Source: Geothrix sp. (GTDB lineage Bacteria; Acidobacteriota; Holophagae; Holophagales; Holophagaceae). From it: a stretch of 64,000 nt of DNA. The notes under the pieces were generated by a model. That model was given only the letters and a program-made list of their open reading frames with translations, was not told the DNA's origin and ran no database searches. Positions within the stretch are counted from its first letter, which is position 1. Each line of letters opens with the position of its first letter. The stretch is taken from assembly GCA_030681515.1 (NCBI GenBank), contig JAUXSE010000056.1:186001-250000 (forward strand), given 5' to 3'. Position numbers and translations under genes: made by a program. Below, piece by piece: positions 35,806 to 43,759 of the stretch.

Positions 35806-36993
35806 ATGCGATTCACGGTCCGACTCACCCATGCCAACGGCGAAGTGCTGACGCGCGAGTTCGAGGCGGACGGCGCGGATGCCCTTCGCGCCCGCGTGCT
35901 CGCCGAGGGCGGCTTCCCGCTGGAGATCACCCGCACCGACACCGCCTTCCGCAGCCGGACCCAGCTCAAGACCGAATCGCTGGTGCTCTTCAACCAGGAA
36001 CTGCTGGCCCTGCTGAAGGCCGGGATCCCCCTGCTGCAGGCGCTGGAACTGCTGGTGGGCCATGGCAAGGATCCCCAGCTGCGCCGCAGCCTCGCCCAGG
36101 TGGTGGAACTGGTGCGGGAAGGCCTGTCCTTTTCGGATGCCCTGGAACAGACCGGGGCCTTTCCGCCGATCTACCGCAGCAACGTGGTCGCGGGCGAGCG
36201 CAGCGGCACCCTGCCGGAGGTGCTGGCCCGCTGGCTGTCCTTCCAGAAATTCGCCCAGACCAGCCGCCGCCGCATCATCGAGGCCCTCTTCTACCCCACC
36301 TTCCTGGTGCTGGTGCTGATCCTGGCCCTGGGCGTGATCTTCAACGTGGTGCTGCCCCGCTTCGCGGAGTTCTACGCGGGCGGCGATATCGAGATGCCCT
36401 TCATCACCCGGGTGCTGCTGGGCGCGGGCAAGGTGATCAGCGCGACCCTCTGGCTCCAGGGCATCGCCCTCATCGGACTGGTCGTGCTCATCCGCTGGAT
36501 GACCTCCTCCGAGGCCGGCCGCAAGCTGGCGGAGCGGATGCTGCTGATGGTGCCCAAGGTCGGCACCCTCTACCGCATGTACCACTCCAGCGTCTTCTGC
36601 CGGACCCTGGGCGTCCTGCTGTCCGGCGGCCTGCCTGTGGTGCAGGCCCTCGAGGTGGTGCAGCGCACCAGCCCCAGCGAACGCATGAAGGCCGGCCTGC
36701 TCACCATCACCGACAAGGTGCGGGCCGGCAGCAGCCTGAACCTGGCCCTGGAGCAGGCGAAGGTCCTGGATCCCCTGGCCGTCGAGATGGTGCGGGTGGG
36801 CGAGCAGAGCAGCGCCCTGCCCGAGATGCTCGATCACGTGGCGGATTTCTTCGATCAGGAAGTGGAGAAGGCCACCACCGCGGTCACCAGCCTCATCGGC
36901 CCCGTGCTCATCCTCTTCATGGGCGTCATCGTCCTGGGCCTGCTGCTGGCCATCTACCTGCCGCTGTTCAACGCCAGCAGCGTGGTGCGGTAG
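35806..36993 (+). CDS. pilC: Type IV pilus/type II secretion inner-membrane platform protein (PilC/GspF)
   Basis: 395 residues with two T2SSF domains (about 60-185 and 265-385). Typical motifs: LVLFNQELLALLKAGIPLLQALELL, YPTFLVLVLILALGVIFNVVLPRF, and the C-terminal VEPxxI-like LIGPVLILFMGVIVLGLLLAIYLPLF. The platform protein couples the ATPase to pilin assembly. It stands alone; no pilB, pilT or pilin gene is in the window. The frame extends far upstream, but ATG 35806 gives the family N-terminus. Confidence 0.9.
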   Translation: MRFTVRLTHANGEVLTREFEADGADALRARVLAEGGFPLEITRTDTAFRSRTQLKTESLVLFNQELLALLKAGIPLLQALELLVGHGKDPQLRRSLAQVVELVREGLSFSDALEQTGAFPPIYRSNVVAGERSGTLPEVLARWLSFQKFAQTSRRRIIEALFYPTFLVLVLILALGVIFNVVLPRFAEFYAGGDIEMPFITRVLLGAGKVISATLWLQGIALIGLVVLIRWMTSSEAGRKLAERMLLMVPKVGTLYRMYHSSVFCRTLGVLLSGGLPVVQALEVVQRTSPSERMKAGLLTITDKVRAGSSLNLALEQAKVLDPLAVEMVRVGEQSSALPEMLDHVADFFDQEVEKATTAVTSLIGPVLILFMGVIVLGLLLAIYLPLFNASSVVR

Positions 36994-36997
36994 GAAC

Positions 36998-38149
36998 CTA
37001 CCGGTATTTCCGCTTCAGCCACTTCTGCGGATCCTGGGGCTGGGCTTGGTGGCGGATCTCGAAGCCCAGGCGCGGACCGTCCACGGTATCGCCGACGACA
37101 CCCACGGATTCCCCGGCCCTGAGCACCTGGCCCTTGGCGATGCTCAACCCGAGCAGATGGGTGTAGAGCGTGAACCAGCCGCCGCCGTGATCGAGAATCA
37201 CCATGGGCCCGTAGCTCTGGTAGTAGTCGGCGAAGGCCACCATGCCGTCGGCCACGGCGGCCACGGACCTGCCGCTCGCGGCGGCGATGAGCAGGCCGCT
37301 TTGCATGGTCCGGGTGTGGAAGCGCGGATGCAGGTGTTCGCCAAATCCCAGCGCCAGGGTGCCGTCCACGGGCTGGGGCAGATCCCCCCGGAGGCTGGCG
37401 AAGGCCACGACCGCCTCGAAGGCTTCGCCCCTGGGCTTCCCCAGCAGCCCTGACAGCAGGCGCTCCAGCTGCACGGCCTCCTCCGCCAGCTCCGCCTGGG
37501 CCTGTTTCTGCGCGGCCTCGTCCTGCTGAAGCCCGTCGAGGAAGCTGTTGAGCTTGTCCTCCTGCAGCCGCAGGGCGGCCTGGAGCTGGGCGGCCTCCCG
37601 CGCTTCGGTGGCCAGCCGCGCCAGGACCTCCTTCAGCGCCTGCTCCTTGGCGGCCAGCTCGCCCTGGAGCCGGTGGATCAGATCGAGGCGCTTGCGTTCC
37701 TGCAGCCGCGCCCAGGCAAGCATCCGCCCCCGCACCAGCCAGGCCTCCAGATCCCTGAAGGTGGCATAGAAACCCAGGTCACCCCAGGGCCCCAGGGCCT
37801 GCATCCAGCGCACCTGCCGGCGCAGGTCGCCGCGCAATTGGAGCACCTCGGCCTGGATCCGCGTCTGTTCCCGTCCGATGGTCTGGACTTCGCTCTGAGC
37901 CTGGTCCTGGCGCAGCCGCGCGCCCTCCACCTGGGCCTTGGCGCGGTCCCGTTGCAGGGAGATGCCCTGGATGTCCACCAGCACGCCCTTTCGGCGCTTT
38001 TTGAGTGAGGCCAACTGCTGATCCACCTGGCCCAGGCGCCCCTGGATGACCGCCAGCTTCTGACGCAGCTCCGCGGGCTCCCGGGCGCTCTGCGCCAGCA
38101 GGCCCAGGGGCAGGACCACCGGGAGGAACAGGCCCAGACATCGGCGCAT
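36998..38149 (-). CDS. envC: EnvC/NlpD-like murein hydrolase activator with degenerate LytM domain
   Basis: 383 residues. Signal peptide (to about 20), then a coiled coil (about 22-240) rich in Gln, Arg and Leu, then a C-terminal M23/LytM domain (about 265-380). The catalytic zinc motifs of M23 enzymes, HxxxD and HxH, are not kept: QSGLLIAAASG stands where HxGIDI is expected and RLGFEIR replaces HLHFE, while FTLYTHLLG is close to normal. This is the arrangement of EnvC, which activates amidases and does not itself cut. It lies 3 bp downstream of a membrane protein gene on the same strand. Confidence 0.82.
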   Translation of the reverse strand: MRRCLGLFLPVVLPLGLLAQSAREPAELRQKLAVIQGRLGQVDQQLASLKKRRKGVLVDIQGISLQRDRAKAQVEGARLRQDQAQSEVQTIGREQTRIQAEVLQLRGDLRRQVRWMQALGPWGDLGFYATFRDLEAWLVRGRMLAWARLQERKRLDLIHRLQGELAAKEQALKEVLARLATEAREAAQLQAALRLQEDKLNSFLDGLQQDEAAQKQAQAELAEEAVQLERLLSGLLGKPRGEAFEAVVAFASLRGDLPQPVDGTLALGFGEHLHPRFHTRTMQSGLLIAAASGRSVAAVADGMVAFADYYQSYGPMVILDHGGGWFTLYTHLLGLSIAKGQVLRAGESVGVVGDTVDGPRLGFEIRHQAQPQDPQKWLKRKYR

Positions 38150-38152
38150 CGG

Positions 38153-38893
38153 CTACTTCCGGCCCCCCGCCGGCAGCAGCATGGCCAGCGCGCCCAGCAC
38201 CAGCGGTCCGCCGATGGACAGGGGCAGCGCCAGCGGCGAGAAGGGATCCGAGGGCAGCTGGGCCATGGGCAGCAGGCGGACGCAGACCTCCAGGACCTTC
38301 ACCTGGCCGGCGCTCCAGCCCAGATCCTGGCCGAAGTCCAGGAAGAAGCTGAGGCGCGGCCCCAGCTCGCGCAGCAGCAGGGTGAGCAGCAGGGCCAGCC
38401 CCGCGCTGGACTTCAGCAGGCGCGACAGCAGCACCGCCCACAGCAGCATCTGGAGGCCCAGCAGCAGCCCATGCAGGTCCGCCCGCAGCAGCTCCGGGGG
38501 CCAGGCCTCACCGATGAGCCGCCAACTCAAGGCCCACACGGGAATCAGCGCCACCTGGGACAGGAACAGCCCATGGGCGAAGCCCAGGCCCGTCCCCACG
38601 AAGAAGCCCCTGAACCGTTCGCCCCGGGCGGCGGCGGCGGTCCACTGGCTCACGGGACCGAAGGCGCCCAGCAGCACCACCAGCGACACCACCCAGTACA
38701 TGACGCCCTGGATATTGCCCAGCGCGTACGAGCGCAGCGAATCGGCGCCGAGGGGGATCGCGGTCCCGAAGAGCAGAATCCGGGAGCCGTCCTCCCCCTG
38801 CTGCCCCCGGATCCCCATGAGTACCAGGCCGGTGAAGAACAGGCAGACCAGCACCCAGCCGATGCGCAACTTCGAACTGCCGAAACGATCCAT
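38153..38893 (-). CDS. Polytopic membrane protein of unknown function
   Basis: 246 residues starting at ATG 38893 (MDRFGSSKLRIGW). About six hydrophobic segments: near 11-32, 55-78, 92-116, 135-158, 163-180 and 222-243. No family motif recognised. It is separated from the envC-like gene by 3 bp, so the two are likely cotranscribed and may act together at division or cell separation; this is only positional inference. Confidence 0.65.
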   Translation of the reverse strand: MDRFGSSKLRIGWVLVCLFFTGLVLMGIRGQQGEDGSRILLFGTAIPLGADSLRSYALGNIQGVMYWVVSLVVLLGAFGPVSQWTAAAARGERFRGFFVGTGLGFAHGLFLSQVALIPVWALSWRLIGEAWPPELLRADLHGLLLGLQMLLWAVLLSRLLKSSAGLALLLTLLLRELGPRLSFFLDFGQDLGWSAGQVKVLEVCVRLLPMAQLPSDPFSPLALPLSIGGPLVLGALAMLLPAGGRK

Positions 38894-38952
38894 GAAGGGC
38901 TCCAAGCGGGATGGATGATGATACCGGGAGGGACCGGGCTGAAGATCCCGGA

Positions 38953-39285
38953 TCACCCCAGCGCCAACAACCCCGCTTCAGCCGCCGCATCAAAGGATGC
39001 GATGTCCAGGACATGTGCCCGAAGGACTTCCTCGATGCGTGCCGAGGTGCAGTTCCCCAACCGGAGCCAGAGCACTTTGGGGGGAAATCCCCTGAGCACC
39101 TGTAAATCCACGAAGTCCGAATCCTTGGTGACGAGCATGCAGCCTTCGCGAAGGGCGGCCTCCCAGACTTCCACATCACTTGCGGCCGACAACCCCAGGT
39201 CCGCCACATGGATCATGCCCGCGTAGACCGTTCCCAGTCGGGCCGGCAGGCGCGAGGACAGGTTCTGATCAAGCAGAAGCCTCAT
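38953..39285 (-). CDS. PIN-like toxin, DUF5615 family
   Basis: 110 residues: MRLLLDQNLSSRLPARL at the start, TKDSDFVDLQVLRGFPPKVLWLRLGN in the middle. These Asp-containing motifs match the DUF5615 PIN-like ribonuclease fold (LLDQNL and KDxDF). In known pairs it is neutralised by a DUF433 antitoxin, whose gene overlaps it by 4 nt (ATGA). Confidence 0.82.
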   Translation of the reverse strand: MRLLLDQNLSSRLPARLGTVYAGMIHVADLGLSAASDVEVWEAALREGCMLVTKDSDFVDLQVLRGFPPKVLWLRLGNCTSARIEEVLRAHVLDIASFDAAAEAGLLALG

Positions 39286-39512
39286 GCCCCAAGCTGGAAT
39301 TGCTGGCGTTCCCGATCGGCGGCGAAGGCCAGGCAGGCCCGAATGTCCTCTTCGGTGAGATCAGGAAAATCAGCCAGCAGCTCCGGCACGCTCATGCCTG
39401 AAGACAGGTAGGACAGCACATCGTAGACAGTGATGCGAAGGCCGCGGATGCACGGCTTTCCACCGCGCTTGCCGGGCTCCAGCGTGATCCGATCCAAAAG
39501 ATGGCGATCCAT
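39282..39512 (-). CDS. DUF433 antitoxin-like protein
   Basis: 76 residues with the DUF433 pattern: LDRITLEPGKRGGKPCIRGLRITVYDVLSYLSSGMSVPELLADFPDLTEEDIRACLAFA. The fold is a winged-helix-like DNA-binding domain, so it may repress its own operon. I chose ATG 39512, preceded by GGAG at a proper distance; an in-frame GTG at 39530 would add six residues. It pairs with the DUF5615 toxin. Confidence 0.85.
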   Translation of the reverse strand: MDRHLLDRITLEPGKRGGKPCIRGLRITVYDVLSYLSSGMSVPELLADFPDLTEEDIRACLAFAADRERQQFQLGA

Positions 39513-39530
39513 GGGTTCTACTCCAGCCAC

Positions 39531-39782
39531 CTACAGGGTAGGCCCAGTCACCCGGAACGCCAATCTCCCCCGTGAATCGCGGTAGACCGGAGGATGAACG
39601 ATCGCCAGGGCCTGGGAGAACAGATCCGTGGGATCAGCTTCTTGTGTACTCACCGGCTCTCCCCGTTTCTCACCGGTGGAAACTGCTTTTTGAACCGGTG
39701 AGGAACGGGGAGGAACGGTGAGAGAAGCCAGTTTCTCCAGCGCCAACGGGATCAGGTACGGCCGCTCGTCCGCCGCGTACAA
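39531..39782 (-). CDS. Small ORF upstream of the toxin-antitoxin pair, carrying a palindromic insertion
   Basis: 83 residues from a TTG start with AGGAAGG upstream. The ends look protein-like (MYAADERPYLIPLALEKL and LFSQALAIVHPPVYRDSRGRLAFRV), while the middle (about 21-45) is encoded by a near-perfect palindrome. I do not recognise a family. It may be a third component of the toxin-antitoxin locus or a gene interrupted in frame by the element. Confidence 0.45.
   Translation of the reverse strand: MYAADERPYLIPLALEKLASLTVPPRSSPVQKAVSTGEKRGEPVSTQEADPTDLFSQALAIVHPPVYRDSRGRLAFRVTGPTL
39649..39722 (+). repeat. Word-palindrome element, CTCACCGG type
   Basis: Arms at 39649-39677 and 39694-39722 (29 bp each) pair with about 25 matches. 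The left arm contains CTCACCGG, CTCTCCCCGTTT, CTCACCGGT; the right arm is its complement. It lies inside a small ORF on the minus strand. Confidence 0.75.
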
Positions 39783-39884
39783 CGTGCCTTCCTAGTGATG
39801 GGCACGGAGGAATATGGGAGGAGCTGGGGCGCTTGGGTCCAGGCTACCCCGGCTCCGTGTCCACCAGCCAGGCAGCAGAGCGCA

Positions 39885-40289
39885 TCACCGCCCCGCCAGC
39901 ACCCGCACCAGATGCGCCTTCACGTCGGCCATCCGTTCGGGCAACACCGCCACGAAAACCGTGTCGTCGCCGGCGAGGGTGCCCATCTGGCCGGGGACGG
40001 GGTCGGCGTCCAGGCTCAGCCCCAGGGCCTGAGCGAAGCCAGGGGCCGTGCGCAGCACCAGCAGGTTGGGTGGGACTTCGCGGAGGGTCACCTCCGGCAG
40101 GTGCTGGGCGTTGGGCTCGACCCGCCGGTAGCGCCCCTGCACCTTCTGGATGCCCAGGCGCTTCAGCCGCCGGGACAGGGTGGATTGGGTCAGCTCATGG
40201 CCCTGGGCCGCGAGGCGGGCCAGCAGGTCGCCCTGATCGGTGATGGGGGAGCCCTCCAGCACTTGGAGGATGAGGGTATCCAGGTCCAT
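39885..40289 (-). CDS. argR: Arginine repressor ArgR
   Basis: 134 residues. The N-terminal winged helix-turn-helix (about 1-70) has ITDQGDLLARLAAQGHELTQSTLSRRLKRLGIQKV, where ELTQSTLSRRLK matches the family VTQATVSRDIK. The C-terminal domain (about 80-134) ends with GTLAGDDTVFVAVLPERMADVKAHL, the arginine-binding and hexamerisation part (GTLAGDDT). It should repress arg genes when arginine is plentiful. ATG 40289 has no Shine-Dalgarno site and lies at the expected transcription start, so the message may be leaderless. Divergent from argD. Confidence 0.88.
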   Translation of the reverse strand: MDLDTLILQVLEGSPITDQGDLLARLAAQGHELTQSTLSRRLKRLGIQKVQGRYRRVEPNAQHLPEVTLREVPPNLLVLRTAPGFAQALGLSLDADPVPGQMGTLAGDDTVFVAVLPERMADVKAHLVRVLAGR

Positions 40290-40295
40290 GCAGGG

Positions 40296-40324
40296 ATGAT
40301 GCATGACTTTGCATAAACTATCAA
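40296..40324 (-). promoter_or_regulatory. argR promoter with overlapping ARG-box-like palindrome
   Basis: On the minus strand TTGATA (40319-40324) and CATCAT (40296-40301) are 17 bp apart. The -10 ends 7 bp before the argR ATG. The sequence ATGCATGACTTTGCATA (40299-40315) has inverted TGCAT half-sites and covers the spacer, as expected for autorepression. TGCAT-type ARG boxes are known from actinobacteria. Confidence 0.55.
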
Positions 40325-40366
40325 GTCCAGCTTTTGAAAAAATACTTAAACTACAGAAATTTATGA

Positions 40367-40398
40367 TTGAATTCTTCGATTTGATGCGCATAATATGC
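40367..40398 (+). promoter_or_regulatory. argD promoter with palindrome on the -10 element
   Basis: TTGAAT (40367-40372) and CATAAT (40389-40394) are separated by 16 bp. The palindrome GCATA-A-TATGC (40388-40398) sits exactly over the -10, so bound ArgR would block polymerase. It fits repression of the arg operon. Confidence 0.55.
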
Positions 40399-40429
40399 AA
40401 TCTGCCGCTTGGTTATGCGAAATCCATGC

Positions 40430-40441
40430 GTGCATATGCAC
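40430..40441 (+). promoter_or_regulatory. Second ARG-box-like palindrome before argD
   Basis: The perfect 12-bp palindrome GTGCATATGCAC lies 11 bp before the argD start, in the leader, with another ATGC pair (TTATGCGAAATCCATGCG) just upstream. The spacing suggests several ArgR hexamer contacts. Confidence 0.5.
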
Positions 40442-40452
40442 AGGATGCCCGC

Positions 40453-41601
40453 ATGGTCACCGCCGATCCCACCCCCGCCCTGCTCCCCACCTACGCCCCC
40501 TATCCCTTTCCGCTGGTGCGGGGCGAGGGCGACCGGGTCTTCGACGACCGCGGCCAGGCCTGGTGGGACTTCTACGGCGGCCACTGCGTGTGCGCCACGG
40601 GCCACTGCCACCCCACCGTCGTGCAGGCCGTGGCGGCCCAGGCGGCCTCCCTGCTCTTCTATTCCGCCGCCGCCGCCCTGCCCGTGCGGGACCAGGCCGC
40701 CGCGCGGATCACGGCCTTCGCGGGCATGGATTCGGTCTTCTTCTGCAACAGCGGCGCCGAGGCCAACGAGAACGCCCTGAAGGTGGCCCTGCTCCTCACG
40801 GGCCGGAAGAAGCTGGCGGCCTTCGCGGGCGGCTGGCACGGACGCACGCTGCTGGCGCTGTCCGTGACCGATGATCCGAAGATCACGGAGCCCTTCGCCG
40901 ATCAGCTCGTGCCCACGCTGCGGCTGCCCTTCGGGGATCTCGCGGCCCTCGCCGCGGCGGATTTCTCGGAGATCGCGGGCGTCATCCTCGAACCCATCCA
41001 GAGCATGGCCGGCATCAAGACGGCTCCCCGCGCGTGGTTCCAGGCCCTGCGCGCCAAATGCGATGCCTCGGGGACCCTGCTGATCCTTGATGAGATCCAG
41101 ACGGGCATGGGACGCCTGGGAACCCCCTTCGCCGCCCAGTTCTATGGCGTCCGGCCCGATCTGATCACCTCCGCCAAGGGTCTGGCCTCGGGCGTACCCA
41201 TGGGGGCGCTGCTCATGACCGCAGCGGTGGCGGCGAAGCTCCAGGGCGGCGACCTGGGCAGCACCTTCGGGGGCGGACCGCTGGCCTGCGCCGCCCTGCT
41301 GGCCACGGTGGATGTCATCGAGTCCGAGGGCCTGATGGCGAACGCCAGCGCGGCTGCTGCACGGCTGCGAGAGGAACTCGCCGGGTCCGTGGTGACCGAA
41401 GTCCTCGGAGAGGGCCTGCTGCTGGGCCTCCGCAGCCCCCACGCGGCCGCCCTCAAGAAGCACCTGCTGGCCCGGAACCTCCTCGTGGGCGGTTCCAGCG
41501 ATCCCACGGTGTTGCGCCTCATGCCGCCCCTCAATGTCAGCGGCGAAGCCCTCATCGCCCTCATCATCGCCATCCATGCCTTCATGCCGGAGCAGAAATG
41601 A
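40453..41601 (+). CDS. argD: Acetylornithine aminotransferase
   Basis: 382 residues, class-III aminotransferase. It converts N-acetylglutamate semialdehyde to N-acetylornithine with glutamate as amino donor. Seen: FFCNSGAEANENALK, LILDEIQTGMGR and the PLP lysine Lys242 in ITSAKGLASGVPMG. ATG 40453 is preceded by AGGA; upstream in-frame ATGs lie in the operator region. First gene of the arg operon, overlapping the carbamoyltransferase by 4 nt. It may also serve lysine synthesis, as ArgD often does. Confidence 0.92.
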   Translation: MVTADPTPALLPTYAPYPFPLVRGEGDRVFDDRGQAWWDFYGGHCVCATGHCHPTVVQAVAAQAASLLFYSAAAALPVRDQAAARITAFAGMDSVFFCNSGAEANENALKVALLLTGRKKLAAFAGGWHGRTLLALSVTDDPKITEPFADQLVPTLRLPFGDLAALAAADFSEIAGVILEPIQSMAGIKTAPRAWFQALRAKCDASGTLLILDEIQTGMGRLGTPFAAQFYGVRPDLITSAKGLASGVPMGALLMTAAVAAKLQGGDLGSTFGGGPLACAALLATVDVIESEGLMANASAAAARLREELAGSVVTEVLGEGLLLGLRSPHAAALKKHLLARNLLVGGSSDPTVLRLMPPLNVSGEALIALIIAIHAFMPEQK

Positions 41602-42590
41602 AGCACTTCACCCGCATTTCCGACCTGGGCCCGGACGGGGTCCAGCGGATCCTTGGAGTCGCCGCGAACTGGAAGCAGAACCCGCCCGGCGCCCTCTTCG
41701 CCCACCGCATCCTGGGGATGGTGTTCTTCAATCCCAGCCTGCGCACGCGGGCCAGCTTCGAGGCGGCCATGCTGCGCCACGGCGGCCACGCCATCGTGCT
41801 GGAAGTGGGCGCGGGCACCTGGAAGCTGGAGGACCGCGACGGCGCCGTCATGAACGGCGACCGGGCCGAACATGTGCGCGAGGGCGTGCCCGTGCTGGGC
41901 CGCTACGTGGACCTGCTGGCCGTGCGCACCTTCAGCGGCGGCGAAGGTGACGCGGTGGACGAGACCGATCCCGTCATCAACGCCTTCCGGCGCTTCTCCA
42001 CCGTGCCCGTCCTCAGCATGGAAAGCGCCCGGGAGCATCCCCACCAGGGCCTCGCCGATCTGCTCACCATCCAGGAGGCCCACGGCAGCACGAAGGTGCC
42101 CGTCACCCTCACCTGGGCGCCCCACATCAAGCCCCTACCCAAGGCCGTGCCCAATTCCTTCCTGCTCACCGCCGCCGCCTGCGGCGCGGAGATCCGGGTG
42201 GCTCATCCCAGGGGCTACGAACTGGCGCCGGAAGTCCGCGCCGAGGCCGAAGCCTACGCCGCCGCCACGGGCGGAACGATCATCTACACGAACGATCAGG
42301 ACGCCGCCCTGGAGGGCAGCGCCGCAGTCTATGCCAAGGCCTGGGGTCCATCTACCACCTCGGGAATCGAGGCCGCGCCCATGGCCGGCCTCGGCGCCTG
42401 GATGCCCACCGCCGCCCACATGCAGAAGGCCGCGAAGGAGGCCATCTTCACCCACTGCCTGCCCGTGCGCCGGAACCTCGAGGTCCACGACAGCGTCCTC
42501 GATGGCCCCTGGAGCCGCGTGGTGGACGAGGCCGAGAACCGCTTCCACGTGCAGCGGGCCACGCTTCACGCCCTGCTGTCGCAGGGCTGA
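41598..42590 (+). CDS. argF': N-acetylornithine carbamoyltransferase (AOTCase type)
   Basis: 330 residues. The carbamoyl-phosphate site SLRTR (residues 47-51) is present. Family-specific segments are those of acetylornithine, not ornithine, transcarbamylases: MNGDRAEHVREGVPVLGRYVDL, LTWAPHIKPLPKAVPNS and HCLPVRRNLEVHDSVLDG. A Glu (Glu78, in TWKLEDRDG) stands where the acetyl-specific enzyme has Glu and succinyl-specific ones have Pro. It should make N-acetylcitrulline. This implies that deacetylation follows carbamoylation, as in Xanthomonas. Confidence 0.85.
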   Translation: MKHFTRISDLGPDGVQRILGVAANWKQNPPGALFAHRILGMVFFNPSLRTRASFEAAMLRHGGHAIVLEVGAGTWKLEDRDGAVMNGDRAEHVREGVPVLGRYVDLLAVRTFSGGEGDAVDETDPVINAFRRFSTVPVLSMESAREHPHQGLADLLTIQEAHGSTKVPVTLTWAPHIKPLPKAVPNSFLLTAAACGAEIRVAHPRGYELAPEVRAEAEAYAAATGGTIIYTNDQDAALEGSAAVYAKAWGPSTTSGIEAAPMAGLGAWMPTAAHMQKAAKEAIFTHCLPVRRNLEVHDSVLDGPWSRVVDEAENRFHVQRATLHALLSQG

Positions 42591-42592
42591 GT

Positions 42593-42724
42593 CTTCAGGC
42601 TTCAGGCTTCAGGCTTCAGGAGCGACCCGGATGCTTGAACGACCGCTCACTCTACCGACATCAAAATAAAACTCCGGCGCGGCCCGCCGGGCGGCAGCAG
42701 AAAGCAGTACCTCCAGACTCCAGA
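42593..42724 (+). repeat. Word-repeat element, CTTCAGG type
   Basis: Four exact tandem copies of CTTCAGG fill 42593-42620. At the other end CTCCAGA occurs twice (42711-42724), followed by a T-run. The two arms are only partly complementary (about 11 of 16), so it is the most decayed or most different member of the word-palindrome class. It occupies the argF'-argB gap. Confidence 0.7.
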
Positions 42725-42741
42725 CTTTTTTTGAGGCCCCT

Positions 42742-43650
42742 ATGCCGCTTTCCCCGAACCCCTATGCCGCCCTCAAGGAAGCCTCGCAGTACGTCCGCCT
42801 GTTCCGCGGCAAGACCTTCGTGGTGAAGGTGGGCGGCGAGGTGCTGACGGAACCGAAAATCCGCCGAGCCCTGTGCGAACAGCTCGCCCTGCTCTGGTCC
42901 TTTTCCATCCGCGTGGTGGTGGTGCATGGCGGCGGCGCCGAGCTGGACGCCGCCTGCGAGGCCATGCGCATCCCCGTGCAGAAAGTCGCCGGGCGGCGCG
43001 TGACCAGTCCCGCGGTGCTGGATGCCGCCAAGATGGTCTTCGCGGGCCAGGTCCACATGGACCTGCTGGCCGGGCTGCAGGCCGCGGGCGTGCCCGCCGT
43101 GGGCCTCACGGGGCTGGACGCGGGGCTGGTGAAGGCCCACCAGCGCCCCCCCATGGCCGTGGTGCCGGACGGCGCCACGGAACCCCAGCTGGTGGATTTC
43201 GGCCTGGTGGGCGATATTGACGCCGTGGATCCCCACATTCTCCGCCACCTGCTGGAGGGTGGCTTCGTGCCCGTGGTGGCGCCCCTGTCCGGCGGCGCGG
43301 ACGGCGCCATCTACAACACCAACGCCGATACCATCGCCGCCAGCCTGGCCTCGGCCCTGGGCGCGGAAAAGCTGTTCTTCCTGTTGTCCGTGCCGGGCCT
43401 GCTGAAGGACCTCACGAAGGCCTCCTCGCTGATCCCCCACGCCACGCTTGAGGAGCTCGCCACCTTCGAGGCCAAGGGCGTCATCAACGGCGGCATGCGG
43501 CCCAAGGTGGCGGCGGTGAAGGCCGCGATCCAGGGCGGCGTGCCCAGCGTCCACCTGGTGAGCGGCCTCGCGCCGGATGCCCTGCTGGCCGAGATCTTCA
43601 CCAACGAAGGCAGCGGAACCATGATCGTGGCCGGGACAGGTGCCGCATGA
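42742..43650 (+). CDS. argB: Acetylglutamate kinase
   Basis: 302 residues, amino-acid kinase fold. It phosphorylates N-acetylglutamate. Motifs: VVKVGGEVL (residues about 29-37), VVVVHGGGAELD, the GRRVTSPAVLDAAKMVFAG segment and VINGGMRPKVAAVKAAI. A helix before the kinase core (ALKEASQYVRLFRGKT) resembles that of arginine-inhibited kinases. There is no acetyltransferase domain, unlike the bifunctional Xanthomonas enzyme, so acetylglutamate must come from elsewhere. GAGG precedes the start. Confidence 0.93.
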   Translation: MPLSPNPYAALKEASQYVRLFRGKTFVVKVGGEVLTEPKIRRALCEQLALLWSFSIRVVVVHGGGAELDAACEAMRIPVQKVAGRRVTSPAVLDAAKMVFAGQVHMDLLAGLQAAGVPAVGLTGLDAGLVKAHQRPPMAVVPDGATEPQLVDFGLVGDIDAVDPHILRHLLEGGFVPVVAPLSGGADGAIYNTNADTIAASLASALGAEKLFFLLSVPGLLKDLTKASSLIPHATLEELATFEAKGVINGGMRPKVAAVKAAIQGGVPSVHLVSGLAPDALLAEIFTNEGSGTMIVAGTGAA

Positions 43651-43675
43651 GGCCAAACCCCTTCGCAACGCCAAG

Positions 43676-43736
43676 GATCCACCACAGAGACACGGGCCAA
43701 GGGCCCACGAGTGGCACCGTGTCTCCGTGGTGGATC
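43676..43736 (+). repeat. Word-palindrome element, CACAGAGA type
   Basis: The left arm GATCCACCACAGAGACACGG (43676-43695) pairs with the right arm 43717-43736 with 19 of 20 matches. The loop contains smaller inverted repeats. It fills the argB-argE' gap. Confidence 0.8.
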
Positions 43737-43759
43737 TCTGTCTTGGAAGGGGCCCAGCC

